Shown: positions 44,333 through 53,886, counted from the stretch's first letter. The stretch is 64,000 nucleotides of DNA from Blastococcus litoris (GCF_003075095.1 NZ_QCZF01000010.1:1-64000); one strand, 5' to 3'. Numbers and translations: made by a program. Notes: generated by a model not told the origin, from the sequence alone.

Positions 44333-45913
44333 ATGACTTCGCCCCACCGCCCCACCCAGGACGACAACACACCCAACGCCGACCGCCCGCGCCGCCGTCG
44401 CGGCGGGCGCGGCCGCGGCACCCGCCCCGTGGGTGAGCAGCAGACCCCGCAGGCGGCGCCGGTCGCCCCGGCCGTCGTGCCCGTGCAGGCCCCGGCCACC
44501 GTCCTCCCGACGGACACCACCTTCGACGCCCTCGGCGTCCCCGCGCCGATCGTCGAGGTGCTGACCGGCAGCGGCATCACCGCGCCGTTCCCCATCCAGG
44601 TGGCCACGCTGCCCGACAGCCTCGGCGGCCGTGACGTGCTCGGCCGCGGCCGCACCGGCTCGGGCAAGACCCTCGCCTTCAGCATCCCGCTGGTCGCCCG
44701 CCTGGCCGCCTCGGACTCCCCCCGCCGGCCCAAGCGTCCGCGGTCGCTGATCCTCGTGCCGACCCGTGAGCTGGCCAACCAGGTCGCCGCCGTCGTCGAG
44801 CCGATGGCCACCGCCCTCGGCATGCGGACGACGACGATCTTCGGCGGCGTCGGCCAGAACCCGCAGGTGCAGGCGCTGGCCGGTGGCATCGACGTCCTCA
44901 TCGCCTGCCCCGGCCGGCTCGAGGACCTCATCGGCCAGGGGCACTGCGACCTCGGCGCCGTCGAGATCACCATCCTCGACGAGGCCGACCACATGGCCGA
45001 CCTCGGCTTCCTCCCGGGCGTGAAGCGGCTGATGGACCGCACCCCGAAGGTCGGCCAGCGGCTGCTCTTCTCGGCGACCCTGGACAACGGCGTCGACGTG
45101 CTGGTCAAGCGCTACCTGAGCAACCCCGTCACGCACTCGGTCGACCCGGCCGTCGCCCCGGTCAGCACGATGACCCACCACGTGCTGCAGGTGCAGAACG
45201 CCGACAAGGCCGAGGTCGTGCGCCAGCTCGCCTCGGGCCTGGGCCGCAGCGTGCTGTTCACCCGCACCAAGCACCAGGCCAAGAAGCTGGCCAAGCAGCT
45301 CACCGCGCAGGGCATCCCGGCGGTCGACCTACACGGCAACCTCAGCCAGAACGCCCGCGAGCGCAACCTCGAGGCGTTCACCACCGGGGCCAGCCGGGTG
45401 CTGTGCGCGACCGACATCGCCGCCCGCGGCATCCACGTCGACGACGTCGCACTGGTCGTGCACGTCGACCCGCCGGCCGAGCACAAGGCCTACCTGCACC
45501 GCTCCGGTCGTACCGCCCGCGCCGGTGCCGAGGGCGCCGTCGTCACCGTGTCGACGCCCGACCAGGCCGGTGAGGTGCGCACGCTCGCGCGCCAGGCCGG
45601 GATCACCCCGAAGGTCAGCGCCGTGCGGCCCGGTGCCCCGGAGATCGAGGCGCTGACCGGTCCGGCGGCGCCCTACGTCGAGCCGGCCCCGGCGCCCGAG
45701 CCGCAGCCGCAGGGCAACGGCGGCGGTCGTCGCCGTCGCGGCGGCTCCGGCGGAGGCGGCGGTGCGCCGAAGGCGACGTCGTCCTCCGGCGCCTCGCGTG
45801 GTGGGTCGGGCCGGGCGTCCGGTCCGGCGCGCACCCGCGCCGAGCTCGCGGCGCGCGCGGGGACGTCGTCCGCCGCCTCGTTCAGCGCCCGCTCGCGCCG
45901 CGGCGGCCGCTGA
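44333..45913 (+). CDS. DEAD-box ATP-dependent RNA helicase
   Basis: 526 aa. Basic Arg/Gly-rich N terminus, Q-motif region FDALGVPAPIVEVLTGSGI, motif I GRTGSGKT, Ia PTRELANQ, Ib ACPGRL, II DEAD, III SATL, V TDIAARGIHVDDV and VI HRSGRTARAG, all intact. The C-terminal about 110 residues are Gly/Arg/Ser-rich (GGGRRRRGGSGGGG) and likely bind RNA non-specifically. Typical of actinobacterial helicases acting in ribosome assembly or RNA decay at low temperature. GAGGAA precedes the ATG. Confidence 0.94.
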   Translation: MTSPHRPTQDDNTPNADRPRRRRGGRGRGTRPVGEQQTPQAAPVAPAVVPVQAPATVLPTDTTFDALGVPAPIVEVLTGSGITAPFPIQVATLPDSLGGRDVLGRGRTGSGKTLAFSIPLVARLAASDSPRRPKRPRSLILVPTRELANQVAAVVEPMATALGMRTTTIFGGVGQNPQVQALAGGIDVLIACPGRLEDLIGQGHCDLGAVEITILDEADHMADLGFLPGVKRLMDRTPKVGQRLLFSATLDNGVDVLVKRYLSNPVTHSVDPAVAPVSTMTHHVLQVQNADKAEVVRQLASGLGRSVLFTRTKHQAKKLAKQLTAQGIPAVDLHGNLSQNARERNLEAFTTGASRVLCATDIAARGIHVDDVALVVHVDPPAEHKAYLHRSGRTARAGAEGAVVTVSTPDQAGEVRTLARQAGITPKVSAVRPGAPEIEALTGPAAPYVEPAPAPEPQPQGNGGGRRRRGGSGGGGGAPKATSSSGASRGGSGRASGPARTRAELAARAGTSSAASFSARSRRGGR

Positions 45914-45934
45914 CGCTCACCCCTCCTGGCTCAC

Positions 45935-45982
45935 CGTTCCGGGTCCTGGCTCACCGTCGATCGTGAGCCAGGACCCGGAACG
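45935..45982. terminator. 20-bp perfect hairpin, terminator or palindromic repeat unit
   Basis: Arms CGTTCCGGGTCCTGG... and exact reverse complement, 20 base pairs, 8-base loop, downstream of the helicase stop. Direct repeat CCTGGCTCACCGT occurs at 45925-45937 and 45945-45957. No T-tract. Confidence 0.75.
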
Positions 45983-45998
45983 ATCAGGAGACCTGATC
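45982..45998. repeat. short inverted repeat
   Basis: GATCAGG-AGA-CCTGATC, 7-bp perfect arms, starting at the last base of the preceding hairpin. Confidence 0.6.
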
Positions 45999-46010
45999 AT
46001 CACGAGGCGA

Positions 46011-46060
46011 GTGCCGACTCGTCGACATGTCAGCCGGTTGACATGACGACGAGCCGGCAC
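46011..46060. repeat. 22-bp inverted repeat with two mismatches
   Basis: Left arm begins GTGCCGACTCGTCG, right arm ends CGACGAGCCGGCAC; 20 of 22 positions pair around a 6-base loop (GCCGGT). Third palindrome in 126 bases, upstream of the stop of the convergent isomerase gene. Confidence 0.7.
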
Positions 46061-46118
46061 CCATGACGCACCGGGTGCGGGTGCGCGACGGAAGCCCGCC
46101 CGCCCCGGTGCAGCTCTG

Positions 46119-47126
46119 CTAGTTCCCGCTGGAGAAGGCGGCGTCGAACGCCGCGGCCGGCGGGTCGAACGCCAGCCGGCGCACGAACTCCAGCGCCTCG
46201 GGGGCACCGACCAGGCGGTCCATGCCGGCGTCCTCCCACTCCACCGAGATCGGCCCGTCGTAGCCGATGGTGTTGAGCATCCGGAAGCAGGCCTCCCACG
46301 GGACGTCGCCGTGGCCGGTGGACACGAAGTCCCACCCGCGCCGCGGGTCCGCCCACGGCAGGTGGGAGCCCATGCGGCCGTTGCGCCCGTTGCCGACCTG
46401 CTTCTTCGCGTCCTTGCAGTCGACGTGGTAGATCCGGTCCTTGAAGTCCCAGATGAACGACACCGGGTCCAGGTCCTGCCACACGAAGTGCGACGGGTCC
46501 CAGTTCAGCCCGAAGGCCTCCCGGTGGCCGATCGCCTCCATGGTGCGCACCGTCGTCCAGTAGTCGTAGGCGATCTCCGACGGGTGCACCTCGTGGGCGA
46601 ACTTCACGCCGACCTCGTCGAACACGTCGAGGATGGGGTTCCAGCGGTCGGCGAAGTCGCGGTAACCGTCCTCGATCATCGACTCGGGGACCGGCGGGAA
46701 CATCGCGACGGTCTTCCAGATCTTGGAGCCGGTGAACCCGACGACGACGTCGACGCCCAGGTTGCGGGCGGCGCGGGCGGTCAGCTTCATCTCCTCGGCG
46801 GCGCGCCGGCGGACGCCCTCGGGCTCGCCGTCGCCCCAGACGCGGGCGTTGACCATGCCCTTGTGGCGCTCGTCGATCGGGTCGTCGCAGACCGCCTGGC
46901 CGTTGAGGTGGTTGGAGATGGCCCACACCTTCAAGCCGTACTTGTCGAGCAGCGCGAGGCGCTCCTGGACGTAGGACTCGTCGTTCGCGGCGCGCTCGAC
47001 GTCGAGGTGGTCGCCCCAGCAGGCGATCTCCAGGCCGTCGTACCCCCACTCCGAGGCGAGCCGGGCCACCTCCTCGAACGGCAGGTCGGCCCACTGGCCG
47101 GTGAAGAGGGTGACGGGACGGGGCAT
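46119..47126 (-). CDS. sugar phosphate isomerase/epimerase-like TIM-barrel protein
   Basis: 335 aa AP-endonuclease-2/xylose-isomerase-like barrel: [68 protein letters not shown] and GPISVEWED, which provide the usual His/Glu/Asp metal ligands. Members isomerise, epimerise or eliminate sugar and inositol derivatives, including 3-keto sugars. AAAGGACG precedes the ATG. Last gene of the ABC-transporter operon, 19 bases after the dehydrogenase, so the two enzymes probably act in sequence. Confidence 0.88.
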   Translation of the reverse strand: MPRPVTLFTGQWADLPFEEVARLASEWGYDGLEIACWGDHLDVERAANDESYVQERLALLDKYGLKVWAISNHLNGQAVCDDPIDERHKGMVNARVWGDGEPEGVRRRAAEEMKLTARAARNLGVDVVVGFTGSKIWKTVAMFPPVPESMIEDGYRDFADRWNPILDVFDEVGVKFAHEVHPSEIAYDYWTTVRTMEAIGHREAFGLNWDPSHFVWQDLDPVSFIWDFKDRIYHVDCKDAKKQVGNGRNGRMGSHLPWADPRRGWDFVSTGHGDVPWEACFRMLNTIGYDGPISVEWEDAGMDRLVGAPEALEFVRRLAFDPPAAAFDAAFSSGN

Positions 47127-47145
47127 CAGAGAACGTCCTTTCGGG

Positions 47146-48327
47146 TCATGAGGGGATCTCGGTCCAGGTCGAGCGGTCGCCGGCGCTGCGCTCGACGGCG
47201 TCGAGCACGCGCTGCACCTGCAGACCGTCGGCGAACGACGGCGCCGGGTCGGTGTTCTCGGCGATCGCGGTCACCAGGTCGACCACCTGGTGCGTGAAGC
47301 CGTGCTCGTAGCCCAGCCCGTGCCCGGCCGGCCACCACGCGGCGACGTAGGGGTGCTCGGGCTCGGTGACGATGACCCGGCGGAAGCCGGCGGTCTCCGC
47401 GGGCTCGCTGCCGTCGAAGAACTCCAGGACGTTCATGTCCTCGAAGTCGAAGGCCAGGCTGCCGGCCGAGCCGTTGATCTCGATGCGGATGCCGTTCTTG
47501 CGGCCCAGGGCGAACCGGGTCGCCTCGAAGACGCCCAGCGCCCCGCCGGTGAACCGGCCGAGGAAGACGGCGGCGTCGTCCACGGTGACCGTGCCGGTCC
47601 CCTCCCCGCCGACGCCGGACAGCGACCCGGCCGAGGCGGGCAGCGGGCGCTCCGTCACGAACGTCTCCAGCATCGCGCTGACACCGGTCAGCTGCTGGCC
47701 GGTGATGTACTGCGTCAGGTCGACGATGTGCGCCCCGATGTCGCCGAGCGCACCCGAGCCGGCCTTGTCCTTCTCCAGCCGCCACGACATCGGCGCGGCG
47801 GGGTCGGCGATCCAGTCCTGCAGGTACTGCGCGCGCACGTGCCGGATGTCGCCCAGCCGGCCGTCGGCGACCAGCTTTCGGGCCAGCGCGATCGCGGGCA
47901 CCCGGCGGTAGGTGAAGCCGACCATCGAGCGCACCCCGCGGGTCGCGGCCTTCGCGGCGGCCTCGGCCATCGCCTCGGCCTCGGCGACCGAATTGGCCAG
48001 CGGCTTCTCGCAGAGCACGTGCTTGCCGGCCTCGAGGGCGGCGATGGCGATCTCGGCGTGGGTGTCGCCGGGCGTGCAGACGTCGACCAGGTCGACGTCG
48101 TCGCGCTCGATCACGCGGTGCCAGTCGGTCTCGGTGGACGACCAGCCGAGCGTGCCGGCGGCTGCGGCCACGCGCGCGGCGTCGCGGCCGGCCAGCACGG
48201 TCAGCTCCGGGTGGAGCGGCAGGTCGAAGAAGTGGGGGGCGGTCCGCCAGGCCTGCGAGTGGGCGGCGCCCATGAAGGCGTAGCCGATCAGGCCCACCCG
48301 GAGGGGCGGCCGGTCGGGGGATGTCAT
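47146..48327 (-). CDS. Gfo/Idh/MocA oxidoreductase, levoglucosan dehydrogenase-like
   Basis: 393 aa NAD-dependent sugar or inositol dehydrogenase. Rossmann motif [14 protein letters not shown], catalytic EKPLANS, and the substrate-site segment [16 protein letters not shown] followed by [15 protein letters not shown]. The latter stretches closely recall levoglucosan dehydrogenase of Pseudarthrobacter (from memory; no alignment was run), which oxidises C3 of an anhydrosugar. GAGGAG precedes the ATG. It lies between a sugar-binding protein and a TIM-barrel isomerase, fitting oxidation to a keto sugar as the first intracellular step. Confidence 0.88.
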   Translation of the reverse strand: MTSPDRPPLRVGLIGYAFMGAAHSQAWRTAPHFFDLPLHPELTVLAGRDAARVAAAAGTLGWSSTETDWHRVIERDDVDLVDVCTPGDTHAEIAIAALEAGKHVLCEKPLANSVAEAEAMAEAAAKAATRGVRSMVGFTYRRVPAIALARKLVADGRLGDIRHVRAQYLQDWIADPAAPMSWRLEKDKAGSGALGDIGAHIVDLTQYITGQQLTGVSAMLETFVTERPLPASAGSLSGVGGEGTGTVTVDDAAVFLGRFTGGALGVFEATRFALGRKNGIRIEINGSAGSLAFDFEDMNVLEFFDGSEPAETAGFRRVIVTEPEHPYVAAWWPAGHGLGYEHGFTHQVVDLVTAIAENTDPAPSFADGLQVQRVLDAVERSAGDRSTWTEIPS

Positions 48328-48396
48328 CGCTGCTCCTCAGGAGGTGGAGCCGCCGGGTGACGCAGACCGTCACCCGGCGACTCCGGGATCACTCGG

Positions 48397-49455
48397 TCAG
48401 GACCGGAACGCGTTGTCGATGAACTGGTCGACGTTGTCGGCGGTCACGACCGGCGCGTCGAGGACGATGCGCCGCGGGACCCCCTGGGAGGTCAGGTCCG
48501 ACAGGTTCTTGCCCTGTGCCACCAGACGCGCGAGCTTGATGCCGTCCGCCGCCTGGGTGTGCGGGTAGATGACGGTGGCCTGGAGCACCGAGTCCCCGGA
48601 CTGGATCTCCTCCATCGCGTTCGCCGAACCGGCCCCGCCGACCATGATGAACTCGTCGCGGCCGGCGTTGTTGATCGCGGCGAGCACGCCGACACCCTGG
48701 TCGTCGTCGTGGTTCCAGATGGCGTCGATCTGCGGCGCGGCCTGCAGCAGGTTGGCCGTGACCTCCTCGCCGGACTCGACGGTGAACTCCGCCGCGACCC
48801 GGTTGTCGACGTCGAGACCGCACTCCGCCAGCGCGTCCGCGAAGCCCTGGCTGCGGTCCTGGGTGAGCGGCAGCGAGTCGATGCCGGCGATCTCCGCGAC
48901 GACCGCGTCCGGGTTGTCACCCACCTGCTCGCAGATGTACGTGCCGGCGGAGACGCCCATGCCGTAGTTGTCGCCGAGGATCGTGGCCCGCGAGGCGGCC
49001 GGGTCGTTGAACTCGCGGTCGACGTTGATGACCGGGATGCCCGCCTCCATCGCCTGCAGGGCCACGGGGGTCAGGGCCGCGCCGTCGAAGGGCAGCAGCA
49101 CGATCGCGTCGACCCCGTCGTTGATGAAGGTCTCGACCTGGCTGATCTGAGCGCTGACGTCGTTGGTGCCCTCCGCGACCCGGAGCTCGACGTCCTCGTA
49201 GTTCTCGGCCTCGGCACGGGCGGCCTCGGTGATGCCGGCCATCCAGCCGTGGTCGGCCGCGGGGGCCGAGAAGCCGATCACGACGGTGTCACCGGTGTCG
49301 TCGTTGGAGCTCGCGGCGTTGTTGGCGCCGCCGCCCCCGGAACCTTCGTTCTCGGGCTCGTTGCTCGTGCACCCGGCGACGAGGGCGCCGGCGCCCACGA
49401 GCGCGACCGCCGACGTCATCAGGCGGCGGTAGGGGCGCTGCCTCGCTGCAGACAT
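48397..49455 (-). CDS. ABC sugar transporter substrate-binding lipoprotein
   Basis: 352 aa periplasmic-binding-protein type I fold, ribose/galactose group. Lipobox GALVAGC (Cys about residue 29), acidic Gly/Asn linker, then IGFSAPAADHGWMAGI, VDAIVLLPFDGAALTPV, IPVINVDREFND and AIWNHDDDQGVG. It captures the sugar outside and delivers it to the permease. GAGGAG precedes the ATG. The 89-base gap after the permease gene holds a small CTCCC/GGGAG stem that could favour separate expression of this abundant protein. Confidence 0.93.
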   Translation of the reverse strand: MSAARQRPYRRLMTSAVALVGAGALVAGCTSNEPENEGSGGGGANNAASSNDDTGDTVVIGFSAPAADHGWMAGITEAARAEAENYEDVELRVAEGTNDVSAQISQVETFINDGVDAIVLLPFDGAALTPVALQAMEAGIPVINVDREFNDPAASRATILGDNYGMGVSAGTYICEQVGDNPDAVVAEIAGIDSLPLTQDRSQGFADALAECGLDVDNRVAAEFTVESGEEVTANLLQAAPQIDAIWNHDDDQGVGVLAAINNAGRDEFIMVGGAGSANAMEEIQSGDSVLQATVIYPHTQAADGIKLARLVAQGKNLSDLTSQGVPRRIVLDAPVVTADNVDQFIDNAFRS

Positions 49456-49544
49456 GTGTTCTCTCCTCGGGTCTGGCACTCCCGGCGGGAGCCGGGACGA
49501 CTGGTGGGTAGGGGTGGTGCGGTCGTGCGGGTCGGACGTGCGGG

Positions 49545-50726
49545 TCAGGTGGTGGTGCCGCCGGGGCGGTCGCCGCCGGGGGCGCCGGGCACGGCGGAAC
49601 CACCGGACACGGCGCCGGACGGCGCCCCGGTGGGACCGCCCTCGCCGCTGGACGTCGGGGAGCTGCGCCCGCCCAGCCAGGGGAAGCCGCCACGGCCCTC
49701 GGCCAGGCGCATCTGCAGCAGGACGGCGAGCACGATGATGACGCCGGTGGCGACGGCCTGTGCCGAGCTCGACAGGTTGTTGAGCGTGAAGACGTTGCGC
49801 AGGGTCTGGAAGATCAGGACACCGAAGACGGTGCCGACGATCGTGCCGCGGCCACCGATGAGCAGCGTGCCGCCGATGACCACCGCGGCGATGGCGTCCA
49901 GCTCGTAGAGCGTCCCGTGGGTCGAGCTGCCGGTCGTCGTCCTGGCCATGATCATGACCGCGGCGATCCCGCAGGTGAGCCCGGACAGCACGTACAGCTT
50001 CAGGGTGTGCCGCTGCACGCGGATGCCGGCGAGGCGGGCGGCCTCGGCGTTCCCGCCGACGGCGAAGGTGTGGCGGCCGAAGGTGGTCCGGTTCAGCAGG
50101 ACCCAGCCGGCCAGCGACACCAGGGCCCAGATGATGACCAGGGTGGGGACGCCCAGGACGTCGCCGGAGAAGAAGGACAGGAAGTCGCGGTCCTGGACGA
50201 TCTGGGTGCGCCGGTTGGCGATGATCTCGGCCAGCCCTCGGGCGGAGACGAGCATGGCCAGGGTGGCGATGAAGGCGACCAGCCGGCCGTAGGCGATCAC
50301 GATGCCGTTCACCAGCCCCGCCCCGGCGCCCACCACGAGAGCGGTGAACACCATGACGATCCAGTGGAAGTCCTCGGCCATCGCCTGCGTCGCCAGCGTC
50401 GTCGCCCAGACCGACGACAGCGCGACCAGGGCCCCGACCGACAGGTCGATGCCGCCGCCGATGATCACGAAGGTCATCCCGATGCTGACCACGCCGATGA
50501 CGGCCGCCAGCCGCAGGATGGTCAGGACGTTGTCGATGTCGGCGAAGCGATCCCCGGCGGTGATCAGGCCCACCGCGCACAGGATGGCGAGGCCGACCAC
50601 GAGGCCGAGGTTGCGGCCGATGGGTCCGGCCATGATGCCGCCCCCGCCGCTCCCCCCGTCGTTGGTGGCGGAGCCGGGCGACGTGCCCGCCGCCGCCCCG
50701 GTCGTCGCGGTGGTACTGCCGGTCAT
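49545..50726 (-). CDS. ABC sugar transporter permease (RbsC family)
   Basis: 393 aa with about ten membrane segments and the conserved ISFL-type region IGMTFVIIGGGIDLSVGALVALSSV, and GTLYELDAIAAVVIGGTLLIGGRGTIVGTVFG typical of carbohydrate uptake transporter 2. N and C termini carry Gly/Ser/Pro-rich extensions of about 30 and 50 residues. ATG overlaps the ATPase stop by four bases. One permease gene is present, so it should form a homodimer. Confidence 0.92.
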   Translation of the reverse strand: MTGSTTATTGAAAGTSPGSATNDGGSGGGGIMAGPIGRNLGLVVGLAILCAVGLITAGDRFADIDNVLTILRLAAVIGVVSIGMTFVIIGGGIDLSVGALVALSSVWATTLATQAMAEDFHWIVMVFTALVVGAGAGLVNGIVIAYGRLVAFIATLAMLVSARGLAEIIANRRTQIVQDRDFLSFFSGDVLGVPTLVIIWALVSLAGWVLLNRTTFGRHTFAVGGNAEAARLAGIRVQRHTLKLYVLSGLTCGIAAVMIMARTTTGSSTHGTLYELDAIAAVVIGGTLLIGGRGTIVGTVFGVLIFQTLRNVFTLNNLSSSAQAVATGVIIVLAVLLQMRLAEGRGGFPWLGGRSSPTSSGEGGPTGAPSGAVSGGSAVPGAPGGDRPGGTTT

Positions 50727-52294
50727 GCCACGTCCCCTTCGTGCCGGGTTGCGCTGTGCTGGGTGGATCCGATGAGCGGGGCTCCCTGGTGGCCGGTGCC
50801 CTCCATGACCAGGTCGAGCACGCGGTGCTCGTCGAGGGCGCCGGCCGGCTCGGAGGCGAGCACCCGGCCGTCGGCCACGACGAGGACGCGGTCGGCGAGG
50901 CCGAGCACCTCGGGGATCTCGCTGGAGACCACGACGACGGCGACACCCCTCTCGGCCAGGTCGCGGACCAGCGCGTAGATCTCCGAGCGCGCGCCGACGT
51001 CGACGCCGCGCGTGGGCTCGTCGAGCAACAGCACCCGGCACTCGCGCAGCAGCCACCGGGCGAGGACGACCTTCTGCTGGTTGCCGCCGGACAGGGTGCG
51101 CACCTCGCGGTCGACGTCCTGCGGTCGCACGTCCAGCGCGGCGACCTGCTCGCGTGCGGCGGCCCGCTCCGAACCGCGGGCGACGAAGCCACCGCGGGCG
51201 AAGCGCGCCAGGCTGGCGATGCTGATGTTGCGCGTCACCGACTCGCCGAGCAGCAGGCCCTGGCTCTTCCGCTCCTCGGGCGCCAGGCCGACGCCGGCGG
51301 CGACGGCGGCCGCCACGCTGCCGGACCGCAGCTTCCGACCACCCACGCGCACGCTGCCGGTGGTCGACCTGCGTGCTCCGTAGATGGTCTCGAGGATCTC
51401 CGAGCGGCCCGAGCCGACGAGCCCGGCCAACCCGACGACCTCGCCGGGGCGGACCGAGAAGGAGACGTCTTCGAAGGTGCCGAGCAGGGCGAGGTCCTCG
51501 ACTTCGAGGAGTGGCTCCGCCTCGGGCACGGGGCGCCGCTCGGGGAAGACGTACTCGATGTCACGGCCGGTCATGAGCTCGATGACCTGGCGGGTCGGGG
51601 TCTCCCCCACCGGCAGGCCGGTGGCCACGGTGCGGCCGTCCTTGAGGACGGTGATCCGGTCACCGATCTGGCGGATCTCCTCGAGCCGGTGGGAGATGTA
51701 GACGACGGCGACGTCCTGTGAGGTGAGCTCGCGGATGACGTGGAAGAGCCGGTCGACCTCTTCGTTGTCCAGGACGGCGGACGGCTCGTCCATGATGATC
51801 AGCTTGGCGTCCTGCGACAGGGCGCGGGCCATGCTGACCATCTGCTGCGAGGCCGCGGACAGCGAGGCCACCTCGGCCGTCGGCCGGATCTCCGGGTGGC
51901 CCAGCCGGGTCAGCAGTGCGGCGGCCTCCCGGTTGGCGGCGGCCGGCCGGGCCAGGCCGAAGCGCGCCCGCTCGCGGCCGAGGAAGATGTTGTCGGCGAC
52001 GGTCAGGCCGGGAACCAGATCGAGCTCCTGGTAGATCGTCGCGATCCCGAGCCGCATGGCCGCCTGCGGGTTGCCGAGCGAGACCCGCTCACCCCGCCAG
52101 GTGATCGTGCCCTCGTCGGGCTGGTGGGCACCGGCCAGCACCTTGATCAGCGTCGACTTGCCGGCGCCGTTCTGGCCGAGCAGGCAGTGCACCTCGCCGG
52201 ACCGGACGTCCAGGTCGACCCCGCCGAGGGCGCGGACACCGGGGAACGTCTTGACGATCCCGCGCATCTCCAGCAGCGGGGCCGTCACGGGCAC
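50723..52294 (-). CDS. ABC sugar transporter ATP-binding protein (RbsA/MglA type)
   Basis: 523 aa double ATPase. NBD1: Walker A GQNGAGKSTLIKVL, degenerate signature LSAASQQMVSMAR, Walker B LIIMDEPSAVLD. NBD2: degenerate Walker A GLVGSGRSEILE, signature LSGGNQQKVVLAR, Walker B VLLLDEPTRGVDVG. This is the normal pattern for CUT2 importers. GTG at 52294; the promoter with TTGATT and TATGTT lies about 75-100 bases upstream. First gene of the operon ATPase-permease-binding protein-dehydrogenase-isomerase. Confidence 0.94.
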   Translation of the reverse strand: MPVTAPLLEMRGIVKTFPGVRALGGVDLDVRSGEVHCLLGQNGAGKSTLIKVLAGAHQPDEGTITWRGERVSLGNPQAAMRLGIATIYQELDLVPGLTVADNIFLGRERARFGLARPAAANREAAALLTRLGHPEIRPTAEVASLSAASQQMVSMARALSQDAKLIIMDEPSAVLDNEEVDRLFHVIRELTSQDVAVVYISHRLEEIRQIGDRITVLKDGRTVATGLPVGETPTRQVIELMTGRDIEYVFPERRPVPEAEPLLEVEDLALLGTFEDVSFSVRPGEVVGLAGLVGSGRSEILETIYGARRSTTGSVRVGGRKLRSGSVAAAVAAGVGLAPEERKSQGLLLGESVTRNISIASLARFARGGFVARGSERAAAREQVAALDVRPQDVDREVRTLSGGNQQKVVLARWLLRECRVLLLDEPTRGVDVGARSEIYALVRDLAERGVAVVVVSSEIPEVLGLADRVLVVADGRVLASEPAGALDEHRVLDLVMEGTGHQGAPLIGSTQHSATRHEGDVA

Positions 52295-52350
52295 ACACCC
52301 GTCGGAAGGTCGCTCACATCATCACCCGGGACTTTTGCTCATCGTTGACC

Positions 52351-52395
52351 ATTAGTCGGTGCAGGCGAGAACATATGTCGGGCGTCACAACTAAT
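52351..52395. promoter_or_regulatory. inverted half-sites around the sugar operon promoter
   Basis: ATTAGT at 52351-52356 and ACTAAT at 52390-52395 are exact reverse complements, one near the transcription start and one over the -35. Also ACATATGT (52371-52378) is palindromic across the -10. Candidate ROK-regulator sites. Confidence 0.4.
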
Positions 52396-52398
52396 CAA
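52370..52398 (-). promoter_or_regulatory. sugar ABC operon promoter
   Basis: Minus strand: -35 TTGATT (52393-52398), 17-base spacer, -10 TATGTT (52370-52375), about 75 bases before the GTG at 52294. It reads into the operon and lies after the ROK gene stop. Confidence 0.7.
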
Positions 52399-52491
52399 GG
52401 GCCTGCGCCGTCGGTTACCGGATCGAGACGTGCGGGTGGCCCTGTCGGGCCGAGTGGCTCCGAAGGGGCCGCGCAGGCGCGACGCAGCGGC

Positions 52492-53712
52492 TCAGTGCGA
52501 GAGGGGGACTGCTCCTGGCCGCGGTGCGGTCCGCACGACCGCGGTGGTGTCGCGCAGGGCTTCCACGACGGAGTCCTCGTCCAGGAACTCCTCGATCGCC
52601 ATGAGGGCGGCGCCCACGCGGCCGGAGCGGTCGGGTGCGTCGCTGACGGTGATGTCGAGGGCCCGGGCGGCCAGCGGCATCGATCGCCGGTAGACCGCCT
52701 CGCGGATGCCCGCGAGCAGCGGGACGCCGGCGCGGGCCACCCCGCCGGTCATGACGATCCGGTGCGGGTTGAAGAAGTTCACCAGCGCGGCGAGCACGGT
52801 GCCGATGGTGCGGCCGGCGTTGCGCACCAGCTCGAGCGCGGCGCCGTCGCCCTGCGCCGCGAGCTCGACGACCGCGCGCACGCTGTCGACCGGGAGCCCC
52901 GCGGCGACGGCGTCGCGGAGCAGGGCACCTCCCCCGGCGATCGCCTCGAGGCAGTTCTCCTGGCCGCAGCGGCAGGTCACCGTGCGGCCGTCGGGCTGGG
53001 CGACGTGGATGTGCCCGATGTCGCCGGCACTGCCCTGCGCACCCCGGTACACCTGCCCGTCGACGATGACCCCGCAGCCGATGCCGGTCCCCACCTTGAC
53101 GACGAGCAGGTCCTGCGAGGATCCGGCGACACCGATCTCGCCCAGCGCCATCACGTTCACGTCGTTGTCGACGTAGACGGGGCACTCGTAGCGCCCGAAC
53201 GCGCTCGGGACCGGATAGTCGTGCCAGCCCGGCATGATCGGCGGGTGCGACGGGCGTCCCGTCGAGAACTCCACGGGCCCGGGGACGCCGACCCCGACCG
53301 CGCACACGTCGGCCGGCGTGAGGCCGGCCTCCCCCAGCACCTGCTGGGCCAGCCGGTCGACCTCGGCGAGCACGGGGCCGGGACCGTCGGCGATGTCGAT
53401 CGGGTGACCGATCGTGGCGAGGATCTGGGCCGACAGATCGGTGACCGCGACGTCGACGCTGGTGGCTCCCATGTCGACGGCCAGCACGCACCCGGCGCGG
53501 CTGTTGAACCGGAGCAGCGTCGGCGGGCGGCCGCCGGTGCTCCAGCCCCGGCCGCCCTCCTCGAGGAGGTTGGCGGCGATCAGCTGGTCCACCCGGGCGC
53601 TCACCGTGTTCCGGGAGGCACCGGTCAGCGCGACGAGCTCGGCCCGGCTGCGCGCACGACCGGTCCGCACGTGCCGGAGCAGCGCGCCGGCCGAGGCAGA
53701 GGTGTGCGCCAC
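52492..53712 (-). CDS. ROK-family transcriptional regulator
   Basis: 406 aa. N-terminal winged helix (SRAELVALTGASRNTVSARVDQL) and C-terminal ROK sugar-kinase-like domain: AVDMGATSVDVAV, GTGIGCGVIVDG, zinc motif CRCGQENCLEAIAG. Typical NagC/XylR-type repressor that responds to a sugar. It lies immediately upstream of the ABC operon on the same strand, with the operon promoter in the 197-base gap, so it is the probable regulator of that operon. GTG start at 53712. Confidence 0.92.
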   Translation of the reverse strand: MAHTSASAGALLRHVRTGRARSRAELVALTGASRNTVSARVDQLIAANLLEEGGRGWSTGGRPPTLLRFNSRAGCVLAVDMGATSVDVAVTDLSAQILATIGHPIDIADGPGPVLAEVDRLAQQVLGEAGLTPADVCAVGVGVPGPVEFSTGRPSHPPIMPGWHDYPVPSAFGRYECPVYVDNDVNVMALGEIGVAGSSQDLLVVKVGTGIGCGVIVDGQVYRGAQGSAGDIGHIHVAQPDGRTVTCRCGQENCLEAIAGGGALLRDAVAAGLPVDSVRAVVELAAQGDGAALELVRNAGRTIGTVLAALVNFFNPHRIVMTGGVARAGVPLLAGIREAVYRRSMPLAARALDITVSDAPDRSGRVGAALMAIEEFLDEDSVVEALRDTTAVVRTAPRPGAVPLSH

Positions 53713-53886
53713 GCCGCCATAGTGGCACGCGGGGAGTCCGGCCCCGGCCCGTCCGCCCGGGCGATCACCTCTCCGGGGTGCGCGGCAGCGGGACGGTTGA
53801 CCGGCGGGCCGGTGGGCACTGACCTCCCGACCGAGCAGCTGGTTGAGCTCTGGACGAGCACCCCCGACGAACGAGCGAGGTACCCC

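Noticed and set aside
45917-46207. Minus-strand frame across the palindrome array
   Set aside because: Its sequence is made of the inverted repeats and the end of the isomerase gene; no coding bias.
46119-53712. Assigning the ABC transporter to xylose uptake because xyl genes are near
   Set aside because: It has its own ROK regulator, promoter and catabolic enzymes and is separated from xylA by nine unrelated genes/features on both strands.
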